Origin: Bacteroidales bacterium
GTDB taxonomy: Bacteria > Bacteroidota > Bacteroidia > Bacteroidales > Marinilabiliaceae
Reading direction: 5' to 3'
Length of the DNA stretch: 38,461 bases
Assembly: GCA_012838865.1 (NCBI GenBank)
Contig: DUOK01000270.1
Location: 1-38,461 of the forward strand
Each line of letters starts with the position of its first letter. Positions within the stretch are counted from its first letter, which is position 1. Shown piece after piece: positions 1 to 8,185 of this stretch. The notes beneath the pieces were generated by a model. The model worked only from the letters and a program-made list of their open reading frames with translations. It searched no databases and was not told the DNA's origin. Both the position numbers and the translations under genes were made by a program.

Positions 1-40
1 AAAAAAGTGCAAAACAGGGGCATAAAAGTGAGTGCTCGTG

Positions 41-70
41 TTGGAAAAATCAAAAGAAGCGTTATCTTTG
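41..70 (+). promoter_or_regulatory. Bacteroidota-type promoter for tRNA-Asp genes
   Basis: A TTG at 41-43 is followed after 19 nt by TATCTTTG at 63-70, an exact match to the Bacteroidota -7 consensus TAnnTTTG with a normal -33 spacing. The first tRNA-Asp begins about 43 nt downstream, so this should drive both tRNA genes. The first 40 bases of the window hold nothing I can identify. Confidence 0.75.
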
Positions 71-112
71 CAACGCCTTTGAAAGAAAGGGCAATAGTTA
101 GACAAATCAATG

Positions 113-189
113 GGTCTGGTAGTTCAGTTGGTTAGAATATCGGCCTGTCACGCCGAGGGTCGCGGGTTCGAGTCCCGTCCAGACCGCCA
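113..189 (+). tRNA. tRNA-Asp (anticodon GTC), CCA encoded
   Basis: The acceptor arm GGTCTGG (113-119) pairs with CCAGACC (179-185). A D-loop, an anticodon loop reading GTC and the T-arm GGTTCGAGTCC are all present. The discriminator G at 186 is followed by CCA in the DNA (187-189). The mature body is 74 nt. It is the first of two identical copies 27 nt apart, and the pair probably forms one precursor transcript. The GTC anticodon reads Asp codons GAC/GAT. Confidence 0.97.
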
Positions 190-216
190 ACATTTATTGA
201 AAGAATTGAATTGCTT

Positions 217-290
217 GGTCTGGTAGTTCAGTTGGTTAGAATATCGGCCTGTCACGCCGAGGGTCGCGGGTTCGAGTCCCGTCCAGACCG
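217..290 (+). tRNA. tRNA-Asp (anticodon GTC), second copy without encoded CCA
   Basis: The 74-nt body is identical to the upstream copy, including the GTC anticodon and acceptor pairing (217-223 with 283-289). After the discriminator G at 290 the DNA reads CAAA rather than CCA, so this copy needs RNase Z-type trimming and CCA addition whereas the first copy does not. A terminator follows directly, making this the last gene of the transcript. Confidence 0.97.
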
Positions 291-291
291 C

Positions 292-328
292 AAAAACCGC
301 TCAGTTTTAAAAAGCTGAGCGGTTTTTT
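292..328 (+). terminator. Intrinsic terminator after tRNA-Asp pair
   Basis: AACCGCTCAG (295-304) pairs perfectly with CTGAGCGGTT (315-324) and is followed by a run of T ending at 328. The A-run upstream lets it also work on the minus strand for the convergent rsmD operon. The identical 10-nt arms recur inside rnz (11692-11724). Confidence 0.9.
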
Positions 329-350
329 GTTTTCAGGCAGTTTGTTAGTC

Positions 351-376
351 CCCCTACCCTCTATGCCTGGTAGGGG
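351..376. other. Hairpin downstream of rsmD
   Basis: CCCCTACC (351-358) pairs perfectly with GGTAGGGG (369-376) across a 10-nt loop. There is no T-run on either side, so it is not a classical intrinsic terminator. It sits 10 nt past the rsmD stop and may protect the 3' end of that mRNA. Confidence 0.5.
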
Positions 377-386
377 CTGGTTGGAC

Positions 387-929
387 TTACTGCGGGCGGA
401 AAAAGGAAAAGTTGACTTTGCCGTAGCTGCGAAGCTGTTCAAAGGCAGGATGGGTACTGTAGTTGCGGTCGGGACCGTGTTCCAGTATAAATAGGCCCTC
501 GCTTTGCAGCAGGCCACTTTCCAGGACAGCGGGCAATACTTTATCAAAATCGCGCAGGTCGAAAGGCGGATCGGCAAAAATGAGTGGGCAGGGTTTTAGT
601 TCTCCCTTGGCCAGTACTGTAAAAACATCCGCTTTAATAACCTGAATGATGTTTTCCAGCGCCAAATCCTGTACGCACTGCCGGATGAATTTTTGGTGAT
701 GAAAATCCTTTTCAATACAAGTCACCGCCCTGGCCCCTCTGGAGGCAAACTCCAGACTAATGGCACCGGTTCCTGCAAACAAGTCCAACACTTCCAGTTC
801 CTCAAAATCGATGTTGTTGGCCAAAATATTGAAAAGGGCTTCGCGTGCCGTATCGGTTGTAGGACGGGCTCTGAAGTTTTTGGGTGGTGAGAAACGCCGC
901 CCCTTGAAGGAACCACTGACTATACGCAT
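387..929 (-). CDS. rsmD: 16S rRNA (guanine(966)-N(2))-methyltransferase RsmD
   Basis: This is a 180-aa SAM-dependent methyltransferase of the RsmD family, which methylates N2 of G966 of 16S rRNA in the assembling 30S subunit. The opening MRIVSGSFKGRR is characteristic of the family. The SAM-binding motif I DLFAGTG lies at residues 49-55 and the catalytic DPPF at 120-123. The length is normal for the family. Its start overlaps the end of the DUF3822 gene by 10 nt, which implies translational coupling as the last gene of a three-gene minus-strand operon. Only an internal ATG or alternative start would change the 5' end; I kept the one giving the family N-terminus. Confidence 0.93.
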   Translation of the reverse strand: MRIVSGSFKGRRFSPPKNFRARPTTDTAREALFNILANNIDFEELEVLDLFAGTGAISLEFASRGARAVTCIEKDFHHQKFIRQCVQDLALENIIQVIKADVFTVLAKGELKPCPLIFADPPFDLRDFDKVLPAVLESGLLQSEGLFILEHGPDRNYSTHPAFEQLRSYGKVNFSFFRPQ

Positions 930-1774
930 ACGGGCAAGCTTAGCAGATTGTAAAACCTGGGTGCATTTAGCGAACGAAAGAGGTGACTGTAGCGAAAATG
1001 ATGGGGCAGGGTGCTGGGAGCAACATGGCGCAAATAGCGCGACAGTTGTTTGCCTAAAGCGTCAAAACGTGGATGGTGTCCGCTCATAATGATCTCTACC
1101 TCGTTGGGACTAAGCTTCAGTTGCTCAAAGGCAAAGAGGGTGAAATAAATGAAGTCGTTTTCGCTCTTAATGGGAAAATTGTTACACAGTTTAAGGCTGT
1201 TGTCGCTGAAAGCCAGCAAGTCAAAGCAAGCGCTGTGCAGATTGATGAAAAGTGTGGTTTTGTTGCCCTCATTCATCTTGGTCGCTAAATTCCCTTCAAT
1301 GACGGGGGTGTTTTGGTGAAATATGCGGGGATTGGGAAATTGTTTCTTCAACAGCTTTTCGAGTTCAGCCTCCACCGGAAAAACATTGTAGGCATCGGCC
1401 ATTGCAATTTTGTTGTAATGGACGGTCTGTTTCTCACTCAATGGGCCACAAAAACGCATCCAATCTTCGGGTTGGGCAGCGTCAAATACCGGAGTGGGAA
1501 CCAGCGTTCCCCGGGAGGAGGGCAGAAGTACGAGTGTTTTTTTATAGGGCAGATTGAGTTTTTCGATTTGCCGGAACCAGTTTTCCACCTGTTCGTTTAT
1601 GGGGCGATTGGCTTCCAGGGGGAGGTGTTGAAATTGCAGGTATTTGTTGTGAACCGGGTCCAGGATACAAAAAGAAAATCCATCCAGGCTAAGCTGGATG
1701 GATAAGTAATACGATGAGCTGATAATCGGATCAAAGGAATCGTCAACAAACGAAAAGCTTTCATTCATATCCAA
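920..1774 (-). CDS. DUF3822 family protein (actin-like fold, unknown role)
   Basis: This 284-aa protein resembles the DUF3822 family, which is found mainly in Bacteroidota and commonly lies beside rsmD. From memory, the family is assigned an ASKHA (actin/Hsp70-like) fold on the basis of a Bacteroides structure; that is family knowledge, not visible here. The N-terminus (DDSFDP, then a YLSIQLS strand) and the mid-protein LFINLHS segment fit a two-lobed beta-rich fold. No signal peptide or membrane segment is seen. It starts 5 nt after the pilin-like gene ends and overlaps rsmD by 10 nt, so the three are probably co-expressed. The function is unknown; a PilM-like role is discussed in the findings. 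Confidence 0.8.
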   Translation of the reverse strand: MDMNESFSFVDDSFDPIISSSYYLSIQLSLDGFSFCILDPVHNKYLQFQHLPLEANRPINEQVENWFRQIEKLNLPYKKTLVLLPSSRGTLVPTPVFDAAQPEDWMRFCGPLSEKQTVHYNKIAMADAYNVFPVEAELEKLLKKQFPNPRIFHQNTPVIEGNLATKMNEGNKTTLFINLHSACFDLLAFSDNSLKLCNNFPIKSENDFIYFTLFAFEQLKLSPNEVEIIMSGHHPRFDALGKQLSRYLRHVAPSTLPHHFRYSHLFRSLNAPRFYNLLSLPVCV

Positions 1775-1779
1775 GTTCC

Positions 1780-2415
1780 TTATTCCCAGTTACCGGCATT
1801 GTTATTGGCTTCAGTAAGCGAACCTACACTAAGGCCCGGATAGCGTTCCAGTTTGCGCTGACGGTCGTTGATGTTAACGACCTCCTGCTTTTCCAGTCCG
1901 TCCAAATAAATGTTGTTGTGTACCTTGGCTTCAAAAACAGGGACTTCCACCTGGGAGGCTGTAAGGATGGTTGCAGTGCCCAACTCAAATTTGGTTTTTC
2001 CGTTGGTGAAGGGAACATAGGGCAGTGAATCCACAATCCAAGGTTTTTTGTTGAACAGGGAATCCATTACACTGATACGTGTAGTATCTCGCTTAATGAT
2101 GCCCATCCGTAAAGCAGTTGCTTCAGTCATACCGGCATTCAACATACTGTCGGTGAGGGAGCCTTCCATTCTGACCATTGGGAGCGAATCGTTGGCAACA
2201 AAGGCTACCAGGCTGTCGAAACTGGCCGTGTAATGGCCATTTACGGTACGATAAGCCACCTGAGCGGAACGGATGTCTTGCAAGCGTTCAATTACTTTAG
2301 CGCGTCGGTATTCATGTTCGTCTATGAATTTCAAAGGCCTGTTGATACTGTCCACGCAAAAGTACGCCAGCGCCAGAATCGCAATGGTCAATAGAATTTG
2401 GAATACTGTTTTCAT
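1780..2415 (-). CDS. Single-pass membrane protein with pilin-like N-terminal region, unknown function
   Basis: This is a 211-aa protein counted from the ATG at 2415. The ORF track extends it 18 codons upstream, but that start lies beyond the -7 box at 2448-2455. Residues 1-20 (KTVFQILLTIAILALAYF) form one hydrophobic helix. A charged helix with RLQDIRSAQ and NGHYTASFDSL follows, resembling the spine and post-spine region of pseudopilins. However, the prepilin peptidase site (G before FTLIE) is absent, and the long C-terminal part is soluble and unrecognised. It is the first gene of the operon with DUF3822 and rsmD. Confidence 0.7.
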   Translation of the reverse strand: MKTVFQILLTIAILALAYFCVDSINRPLKFIDEHEYRRAKVIERLQDIRSAQVAYRTVNGHYTASFDSLVAFVANDSLPMVRMEGSLTDSMLNAGMTEATALRMGIIKRDTTRISVMDSLFNKKPWIVDSLPYVPFTNGKTKFELGTATILTASQVEVPVFEAKVHNNIYLDGLEKQEVVNINDRQRKLERYPGLSVGSLTEANNNAGNWE

Positions 2416-2447
2416 TATCTTTATCATTTTGTTTTTGAAACGTAGCA

Positions 2448-2455
2448 CAAATTTA
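2448..2455 (-). promoter_or_regulatory. -7 box for the 2415-387 operon
   Basis: Read on the minus strand, the site is TAAATTTG, an exact TAnnTTTG match. Transcription would start near 2441, about 26 nt before the ATG at 2415, which supports that start over the upstream one at 2469. No clear TTG lies at the ideal -33 distance. Confidence 0.5.
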
Positions 2456-2503
2456 CAAAAAAAAATCAATCCACTTTTTTTTGTGGCTTTATTTACCGAA
2501 AAA

Positions 2504-3925
2504 ATGCTGAAAGAACAGATTTTTAACAGATTTCAATCTTATTTCACATTTAAAGCAACGCCCTCGCAGTGCGCTGCCATGGCAAAAATAGCTGAGTTCA
2601 TGGCGGCTGGGGGACCCATGCCCCTGTTTTTACTGCGGGGCTTTGCGGGTACCGGAAAAACCTCCCTCATGCAGGCTTTTGTACAAAGCCTTCAGTCGTT
2701 GCACATCAAATCGGTTTTATTGGCACCCACCGGACGTGCCGCCAAAGTATTAAGCGCCTATGTTGGCGCTCCCGCCCATACCATTCACAAACGTATTTAC
2801 CGGCAACAGGGTGGCGATGCTTTCAGTGCCTTCCAGTTGAACGACAACCTTTATAAAGACACCCTTTTTATTGTAGATGAGGCTTCCATGATTGCCAACG
2901 ATAATTTTGGGAGCGCCCACTTTGGTTCGGGTCGCCTGCTCGATGATTTATTGCGCTTCGTATACAGTGGAGAGAACTGCCGTTTGCTGCTGCTGGGCGA
3001 CACCGCCCAGCTGCCGCCCGTGGGCATTGCCATGAGTCCCGCCCTCGAAAAAGCAGAATTGGAAGCACATGGAGCAAGCGTTTTTGAAAGCGTGCTTACC
3101 GATGTGGTGCGTCAGCAGGAGGGAGGAGGCATCTTGGCCAATGCCACCATGCTTCGTGGCCTGCTGGATGCTGCCGAGGACATTGAGGTGTATCCGCAAT
3201 TGCATACGCAGGGCTATCCCGATGTGCAAAATATAAGCGGCGCAGATTTGCTGGAAGAATTGAATTATTGCTACGATCATTTCGGACTGGAAGAGACGCT
3301 GGTGGTTTGCCGCAGCAACAAAAGAGCCAATCTCTTTAACCAGGGTATTCGCAATTCGGTACTCTATCGCGAAGACGAACTGACCAGTGGCGACTATTTG
3401 CTGGTAATGAAAAACAATTACCACTGGATAAAAGAGCATAAGGAAATTAATTATATTGCCAATGGCGACATTGCCCGGGTTTTGCGGGTTCAAAAGCACC
3501 ACGACCTCTATGGTCATCGTTTTGCCGATTTGAGCTGCGAGCTGGTTGATTACCGCAACGTGGAGGTGGATGTGCGTGTGAATCTCGACAGCCTGCAAAG
3601 TGCAGGTGCCGGTTTGTCGCAGCAGGAGCAGGAAACCTTTCTGAATGAGGTATTGCAGGATTACCCGGAAGTGCAATCGAAGCGGAAACAGTATGCGCTG
3701 GTGCGCGAAAACCCCTTTTACAATGCCCTGCAGGTGAAATTTGCCTACGCCATGACCTGTCACAAAGCCCAGGGTGGACAATGGAAGGCCGTTTTTATTG
3801 ACCTGGGTTATTTTACCGAAGAACACCTGGGGCGCGAAATGCTGCGCTGGCTGTACACCGCCGTCACCCGGGCCACTGAAAGGCTGTATTTTGTTAATTT
3901 CCCCAAGGCGTTTTTTGGCGATTGA
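2504..3925 (+). CDS. RecD-like (SF1B) ATP-dependent DNA helicase
   Basis: This is a 473-aa superfamily 1 helicase. I start it at the ATG at 2504 (MLKEQIF); the 77 codons before it in the ORF track run antisense through the neighbouring gene. Walker A GFAGTGKT is at residues 46-53, motif II DEAS at 125-128, motif III GDTAQLPPVG at 165-174, and the C-terminal TCHKAQGGQW and YTAVTRATE motifs are of the UvrD_C_2/RecD type. It is far shorter than RecD2 and lacks a visible RecB/RecC partner, so it probably acts alone in DNA repair or recombination. This compact type is common in Bacteroidota. It is divergent from the 2415 operon, with an 88-nt gap. No clear -7 box was found for it. Confidence 0.88.
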   Translation: MLKEQIFNRFQSYFTFKATPSQCAAMAKIAEFMAAGGPMPLFLLRGFAGTGKTSLMQAFVQSLQSLHIKSVLLAPTGRAAKVLSAYVGAPAHTIHKRIYRQQGGDAFSAFQLNDNLYKDTLFIVDEASMIANDNFGSAHFGSGRLLDDLLRFVYSGENCRLLLLGDTAQLPPVGIAMSPALEKAELEAHGASVFESVLTDVVRQQEGGGILANATMLRGLLDAAEDIEVYPQLHTQGYPDVQNISGADLLEELNYCYDHFGLEETLVVCRSNKRANLFNQGIRNSVLYREDELTSGDYLLVMKNNYHWIKEHKEINYIANGDIARVLRVQKHHDLYGHRFADLSCELVDYRNVEVDVRVNLDSLQSAGAGLSQQEQETFLNEVLQDYPEVQSKRKQYALVRENPFYNALQVKFAYAMTCHKAQGGQWKAVFIDLGYFTEEHLGREMLRWLYTAVTRATERLYFVNFPKAFFGD

Positions 3926-3928
3926 GGC

Positions 3929-3966
3929 AAAAGAGCCCTTTCTGCGCAGGCAGAAAGGGCTCTTTT
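3929..3966. terminator. Bidirectional intrinsic terminator between recD-like gene and pgm
   Basis: AAAAGAGCCCTTTCTGC (3929-3945) pairs without mismatch with 3950-3966 around a GCAG loop. The 17-bp stem ends in A/T runs on both sides, so it can end both the plus-strand helicase transcript and the minus-strand sugar operon. Confidence 0.9.
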
Positions 3967-3993
3967 ACATGGGCAACCGATACTTGTAGCTGC

Positions 3994-5739
3994 TTAGTTT
4001 AACTTCAAATCGGCTACAATATGGTCGATTTTTTCGTTGCCTGTTTGGGCTGCCGCCTCAAAATCTTCCCGGGCAGCCATGTCCGTTTTCACCTCAAAAT
4101 AAAACTTGATTTTGGGTTCCGTTCCGGAGGGACGTACCGAGACTTTGGAACCGTCTTCCGTAAAAAACTGCAGCACATCCGAAGTCGCCGGAAAGTCCAG
4201 TTGCTCACTCTTGCCCGTTAAAGGGTTACTGGCTTTTAAGGTGCTGTAATCCTTAATCAGGCAAACTTTGGAGCCACCCAGTGTGGCGGGCGGATTGCTT
4301 CGGAAATCCTGCATCATGGCCTTTATTTCATCAGCTCCCGCCTTTCCCTTTCGAACGATCGAAATCAAACGCTCTTGCGAGAACCCGTATTCGATGTAGA
4401 TGTCCTTCAGCAGCTGATACAGGGTCTTGCCCTGGTCTTTGGCCCAGGCAGCCACTTCTGCAATCATACAAATGGCCCCCACCGAATCTTTGTCGCGCAC
4501 ATAGTCGCCCGGCAAAAAGCCATAACTTTCCTCCCCGCCACAAATGTACTTTTGTTTTCCCTCCAGCTCACGAATTACCGAGGCAATCCATTTGAATCCC
4601 GTGTAGGTATCATAGAAGCCGATTTCGTTCTTCAGCGCAATTTCTTTAAGCAATTCAGTGGTAACAATGGTCTTCACAATAAACTCCTTGCCGGTAAGCA
4701 GGCCTCTTTCCTTCCATTGACTCACCATGTACCAGGTGATCAGCAGGGCCGTTTGGTTGCCGTTCACCAAAATAAACTGGTCATCATCGTTGCGAATGGC
4801 AATGCCCAGACGATCGCCGTCGGGGTCCGAAGCCGCCACCAGTTCGGCGCCGGTAGCTTCCGCCTTTTCAATGGCCATTTTTAAGGCCGCAGGTTCTTCC
4901 GGATTGGGTGAAATAACCGTGGGGAAATCACCACTTACCACATCCTGTTCCGGTACATTAATGATGTTGGTGAAGCCAAAACTGCGCAAGGCATCGGGCA
5001 CCATCTTATGGGTCGTGCCGTGGATGGGCGAGAAGACAATTTTTAAGTCTTTCTGGCGCTCAATGACCTCGGGGTTCAATGAAATCTTTTTAACTGCATC
5101 AATAAACAGGCGGTCCATATCAGCGCCCAGTATTTTGATTTTATCGGCGGGACCATCAAAGCGAATAGCGCTCACTTTAGTAATCTTAGCCACCTCCGCA
5201 ATGATGTTGGTGTCGTGCGGGGCAATGATCTGCGCGCCGTCGTTCCAATAAGCCTTGTAGCCATTGTACTCTTTGGGGTTGTGCGAAGCGGTAATGATGA
5301 CTCCGCTTTGGCAATCGAGGTGTCTGATGGCAAAGGAAATTTCAGGGGTGGGACGTAAGTCCTCAAACAAATAAGCGCTTATGCCGTTGGCAGCGAAAAT
5401 CTGAGCCGCTGTTTCGGCAAAGAGGCGACTGTTGTTGCGACAGTCGTGACCAATTACCACCTTACGTTCCGGCAGGTCGGCAAAGGCCTTGTTCAGGTAG
5501 TTGGCCAGGCCCTGGGTGGCTGCCCCCATGGTGTAGCGGTTCATCCGATTGGAGCCTGCCCCCATGATGCCGCGGAGGCCCCCCGTACCAAATTCCAAAT
5601 CCTTGTAAAAGGAATCAATCAGCTCTGTGGTGTCCGGATTGTTCAACATTTTACGGACTTCCTCCTTGGTGGCCTCGTCGTAAGCCCCATCCAGCCACTG
5701 TTGGGCCTTGGCCTTAACGTTTTCTAATATCTCATTCAT
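3994..5739 (-). CDS. Phosphoglucomutase/phosphomannomutase (alpha-D-phosphohexomutase)
   Basis: This 581-aa cytosolic enzyme interconverts hexose 6-phosphates and 1-phosphates, supplying glucose 1-phosphate to RfbA in the same operon. The phosphoserine loop TASHNPKEYNGYK has its Ser near residue 152. The metal-binding DPDGDR, the sugar-binding GGEESYGF and the phosphate-binding RPSGTEPK motifs appear in the order expected for the family. The ORF track begins 7 codons upstream at a TTG; the ATG at 5739 is preferred. It is the last gene of the five-gene minus-strand operon, 34 nt after rfbD, and is followed by the 3929-3966 terminator. Substrate preference (glucose or mannose) cannot be read from sequence alone. 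Confidence 0.93.
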   Translation of the reverse strand: MNEILENVKAKAQQWLDGAYDEATKEEVRKMLNNPDTTELIDSFYKDLEFGTGGLRGIMGAGSNRMNRYTMGAATQGLANYLNKAFADLPERKVVIGHDCRNNSRLFAETAAQIFAANGISAYLFEDLRPTPEISFAIRHLDCQSGVIITASHNPKEYNGYKAYWNDGAQIIAPHDTNIIAEVAKITKVSAIRFDGPADKIKILGADMDRLFIDAVKKISLNPEVIERQKDLKIVFSPIHGTTHKMVPDALRSFGFTNIINVPEQDVVSGDFPTVISPNPEEPAALKMAIEKAEATGAELVAASDPDGDRLGIAIRNDDDQFILVNGNQTALLITWYMVSQWKERGLLTGKEFIVKTIVTTELLKEIALKNEIGFYDTYTGFKWIASVIRELEGKQKYICGGEESYGFLPGDYVRDKDSVGAICMIAEVAAWAKDQGKTLYQLLKDIYIEYGFSQERLISIVRKGKAGADEIKAMMQDFRSNPPATLGGSKVCLIKDYSTLKASNPLTGKSEQLDFPATSDVLQFFTEDGSKVSVRPSGTEPKIKFYFEVKTDMAAREDFEAAAQTGNEKIDHIVADLKLN

Positions 5740-5773
5740 TGTATGTTGGTTTAGTAACAAAAATAATAAAGCT

Positions 5774-6649
5774 TTACAGTTTCCGGAGCTCCAGTAAGCA
5801 TTTTTGCAAACTGTCCGTCCAGTAAGGTATGTCTAGATCGAAGGCGTGAATGATGTCCGAAACATCCATTACCGAATAGGCGGGACGTCGAGCGGGAGTT
5901 GGGAAGTGTTCTGTTTTAATGGGATTTACCTTTACCTGTCGGTTGTTCGAATAATGGAAAATCATTTGGGCAAAATCGTACCAACTGCACACGCCCAGGT
6001 TAGAAAAATGATAGGTCCCGGTTTTAAAAAGGCTTGGGTTGGCCGTACTGCGTTCCAAAATCTTTAGAATGGCGGTGGCCAAATCCCCGGCATAAGTGGG
6101 CGTGCCCACCTGATCAAAAACAACATTGACCTCGGCGCGGTCGCTCAGGCCCAACATCGTCTTTACAAAATTATGGCCGTAGGCCGAATAGAGCCAGGAG
6201 GTGCGGATGATGATCGATTGTGGATTTTCCCTTTTAACCGCCTCTTCTCCGGCCAATTTGGTTTGCCCGTACACCGTATTGGGACGGGCAGGCATGGAGG
6301 GCTGCAGAGGCTTATTGGAACTGCCGTCGAAAACATAGTCGGTGGAAATATGAATGATGCCCGCACTCTTTTCCCGGGCACAACGCGCCAGCCAGCCGGG
6401 CGCCTCTGCATTAATGCGCCGGGCGTTTTCTTCATCGCTTTCCGCCTTGTCCACCGCTGTATAGGCGGTGCAATTCACCAGGAAATTGAAGTCGCTCTCG
6501 TTCATAAACTTCCGGATGTTGGCCTCACTGCTTACATCAAGCACAGCGGGCGTGGTAGAGGCAAATTCGGCAAATTCGCACCCGGCAGCCAAGCTGCACA
6601 GGCTGCTGCCCAACTGACCGTCTGCACCAACAATCAATACTTTCATCAT
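5774..6649 (-). CDS. rfbD: dTDP-4-dehydrorhamnose reductase
   Basis: This 291-aa short-chain dehydrogenase catalyses the last step of dTDP-L-rhamnose synthesis, the NAD(P)H-dependent reduction of dTDP-4-dehydrorhamnose. The N-terminal GADGQLGSSL is the RfbD form of the nucleotide-binding glycine motif. STDYVFDG and the YGQTKLAGE catalytic Tyr-Lys pair follow, and IIRTSWLY is typical of the family. Two adjacent ATGs (6649 and 6646) are equally possible starts. It lies 13 nt after rfbC. The product feeds surface polysaccharide or glycan assembly. Confidence 0.95.
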   Translation of the reverse strand: MMKVLIVGADGQLGSSLCSLAAGCEFAEFASTTPAVLDVSSEANIRKFMNESDFNFLVNCTAYTAVDKAESDEENARRINAEAPGWLARCAREKSAGIIHISTDYVFDGSSNKPLQPSMPARPNTVYGQTKLAGEEAVKRENPQSIIIRTSWLYSAYGHNFVKTMLGLSDRAEVNVVFDQVGTPTYAGDLATAILKILERSTANPSLFKTGTYHFSNLGVCSWYDFAQMIFHYSNNRQVKVNPIKTEHFPTPARRPAYSVMDVSDIIHAFDLDIPYWTDSLQKCLLELRKL

Positions 6650-6662
6650 ACAGCGGCAGGAT

Positions 6663-7226
6663 TTAGTCTTCTTGAAATAAAAAATTCATTTCAGCCTCAC
6701 TGAAAGCAGGCAACACTTCGTCCTTGGGCGAAACAATGGCCTTGGTCGGATCCACCTTCCAGTCGATACCCAGCTCGGGGTCGTTGAAGTTGATGCCTCT
6801 TTCGGCCTCACGTACATAAGGGTTGTCGCATTTGTACATAAACACCACCTCTTCGCTAAGGGCCGAAAAGCCATGGGCAAAGCCCCTGGGCAGAAAAAAT
6901 TGCAAGTGGTTTTCATCCGAAAGTTCGATGGCAAAATGCTGACCGAAGGTGGGCGAATTCTGACGCAAATCAAGGGCAACATCCAGCACCCTCCCCTTGA
7001 GTACCTGTACCAGTTTGGCCTGGGCGTAGGGAGCCAGTTGATAATGCAGACCTCTTATGGTGTTTTTCACCGACCGGGAAACATTGTCCTGCACAAAATC
7101 GGAGGAGAGCCCCTGTGTCCTGTATGTTTCCCGGTTCCACAATTCAAAAAAGCAGCCTCTCTGGTCGCCGAACACGGTGGGTTCAATGACAAGGAGCCCC
7201 GGCAGATGTGTGGTTCTTATTTTCAT
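6663..7226 (-). CDS. rfbC: dTDP-4-dehydrorhamnose 3,5-epimerase
   Basis: This 187-aa cupin-fold epimerase acts third in dTDP-rhamnose synthesis. The catalytic His is in RGLHYQ (about residue 61). DVALDLR, LPRGFAHGF and the C-terminal YKCDNPY with the active-site Tyr region are all present. The length is normal. It starts 21 nt after rfbA and ends 13 nt before rfbD, within one operon. The enzyme needs the 4-keto product of RfbB, which is not encoded in this window. Confidence 0.96.
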   Translation of the reverse strand: MKIRTTHLPGLLVIEPTVFGDQRGCFFELWNRETYRTQGLSSDFVQDNVSRSVKNTIRGLHYQLAPYAQAKLVQVLKGRVLDVALDLRQNSPTFGQHFAIELSDENHLQFFLPRGFAHGFSALSEEVVFMYKCDNPYVREAERGINFNDPELGIDWKVDPTKAIVSPKDEVLPAFSEAEMNFLFQED

Positions 7227-7247
7227 GAATACTGCACTTGCTTGTCG

Positions 7248-8141
7248 CTACAATTCGTTTTTAATATCGCCCAGGTCGAGGGTCGCAATTTTCTTCAGGT
7301 ATTTGCCATAATCGTTTTTTTCCAGGGGTTTGGCCAGTTCCAATAATTGGGTCTTACTGATCCAGCCTTTTTTGTAGGCAATTTCTTCGATGCAGGCCAC
7401 TTTAAGCCCCTGTCTGTTTTCGATGGTTGCGATGTAGTTGGAGGCTTGCAGCAGACTGTCGTGCGTACCGGTATCGAGCCAGGCCATGCCGCGTCCCAGC
7501 AGTTTTACATGCAGGGCCGCTTCATTCAAATACAAGCGGTTCAGATCGGTGATTTCCAGTTCGCCCCTTTTACTTGGACGCAAACCTTTTGCTTTTTGCA
7601 CCACATCCGGCCCATAAAAATAGAGTCCGGTTACCGCGTAGTTGGATTTGGGCGCGCTGGGTTTCTCCTCCAGACTAAGAACTCTGCCTTCCCGGTCAAA
7701 TTCGGCCACGCCATAGCGTTCGGGGTCGTTAACGTAGTATCCGAATACCATAGCCCCTGACTCCAGGCGACTGGCTTCGCGCAGTATTTTGCTGAAATCG
7801 AAACCGTAAAAGATGTTGTCGCCCAGGATGAGACAAACGGGACTGTTGCCAATGAATTCCTCCCCGATGATAAAGGCTTGCGCCAGTCCGTCGGGCGAGG
7901 GTTGCTCGGCATAACTGAAAGACAGTCCCAAATCCCGACCATCGCCCAGCAAGTTCTTATACAAGGGCAGGTCATTGGGTGTTGAAATGATGAGTATTTC
8001 CCGAATCCCGGCCAGCATCAATACGGACAGGGGATAGTAAATCATCGGCTTGTCGTAAACCGGAATAATCTGTTTGGAGATACTTCTGGTGGCGGGGTAG
8101 AGGCGTGTGCCCGATCCGCCGGCAAGAATGATTCCTTTCAT
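7248..8141 (-). CDS. rfbA: Glucose-1-phosphate thymidylyltransferase
   Basis: This 297-aa nucleotidyltransferase makes dTDP-glucose from glucose 1-phosphate and d[16 protein letters not shown] near the N-terminus is the nucleotide-binding signature. [24 protein letters not shown] and [10 protein letters not shown] match RfbA closely. I use the ATG at 8141 (MKGIILAGG) because the 11 extra codons in the ORF track precede the conserved start. It lies 44 nt after the decarboxylase gene and 21 nt before rfbC. Its substrate would come from the phosphohexomutase in the same operon. Confidence 0.96.
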   Translation of the reverse strand: MKGIILAGGSGTRLYPATRSISKQIIPVYDKPMIYYPLSVLMLAGIREILIISTPNDLPLYKNLLGDGRDLGLSFSYAEQPSPDGLAQAFIIGEEFIGNSPVCLILGDNIFYGFDFSKILREASRLESGAMVFGYYVNDPERYGVAEFDREGRVLSLEEKPSAPKSNYAVTGLYFYGPDVVQKAKGLRPSKRGELEITDLNRLYLNEAALHVKLLGRGMAWLDTGTHDSLLQASNYIATIENRQGLKVACIEEIAYKKGWISKTQLLELAKPLEKNDYGKYLKKIATLDLGDIKNEL

Positions 8142-8185
8142 GGTGGGTGTTTCTTTGTTTATGGATTTAACCAAATCCGGATTGA

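Noticed and set aside
2948-3826. 292-aa minus-strand ORF opposite the RecD-like helicase
   Set aside because: It is a long codon-bias shadow of the helicase and has no motif of its own.
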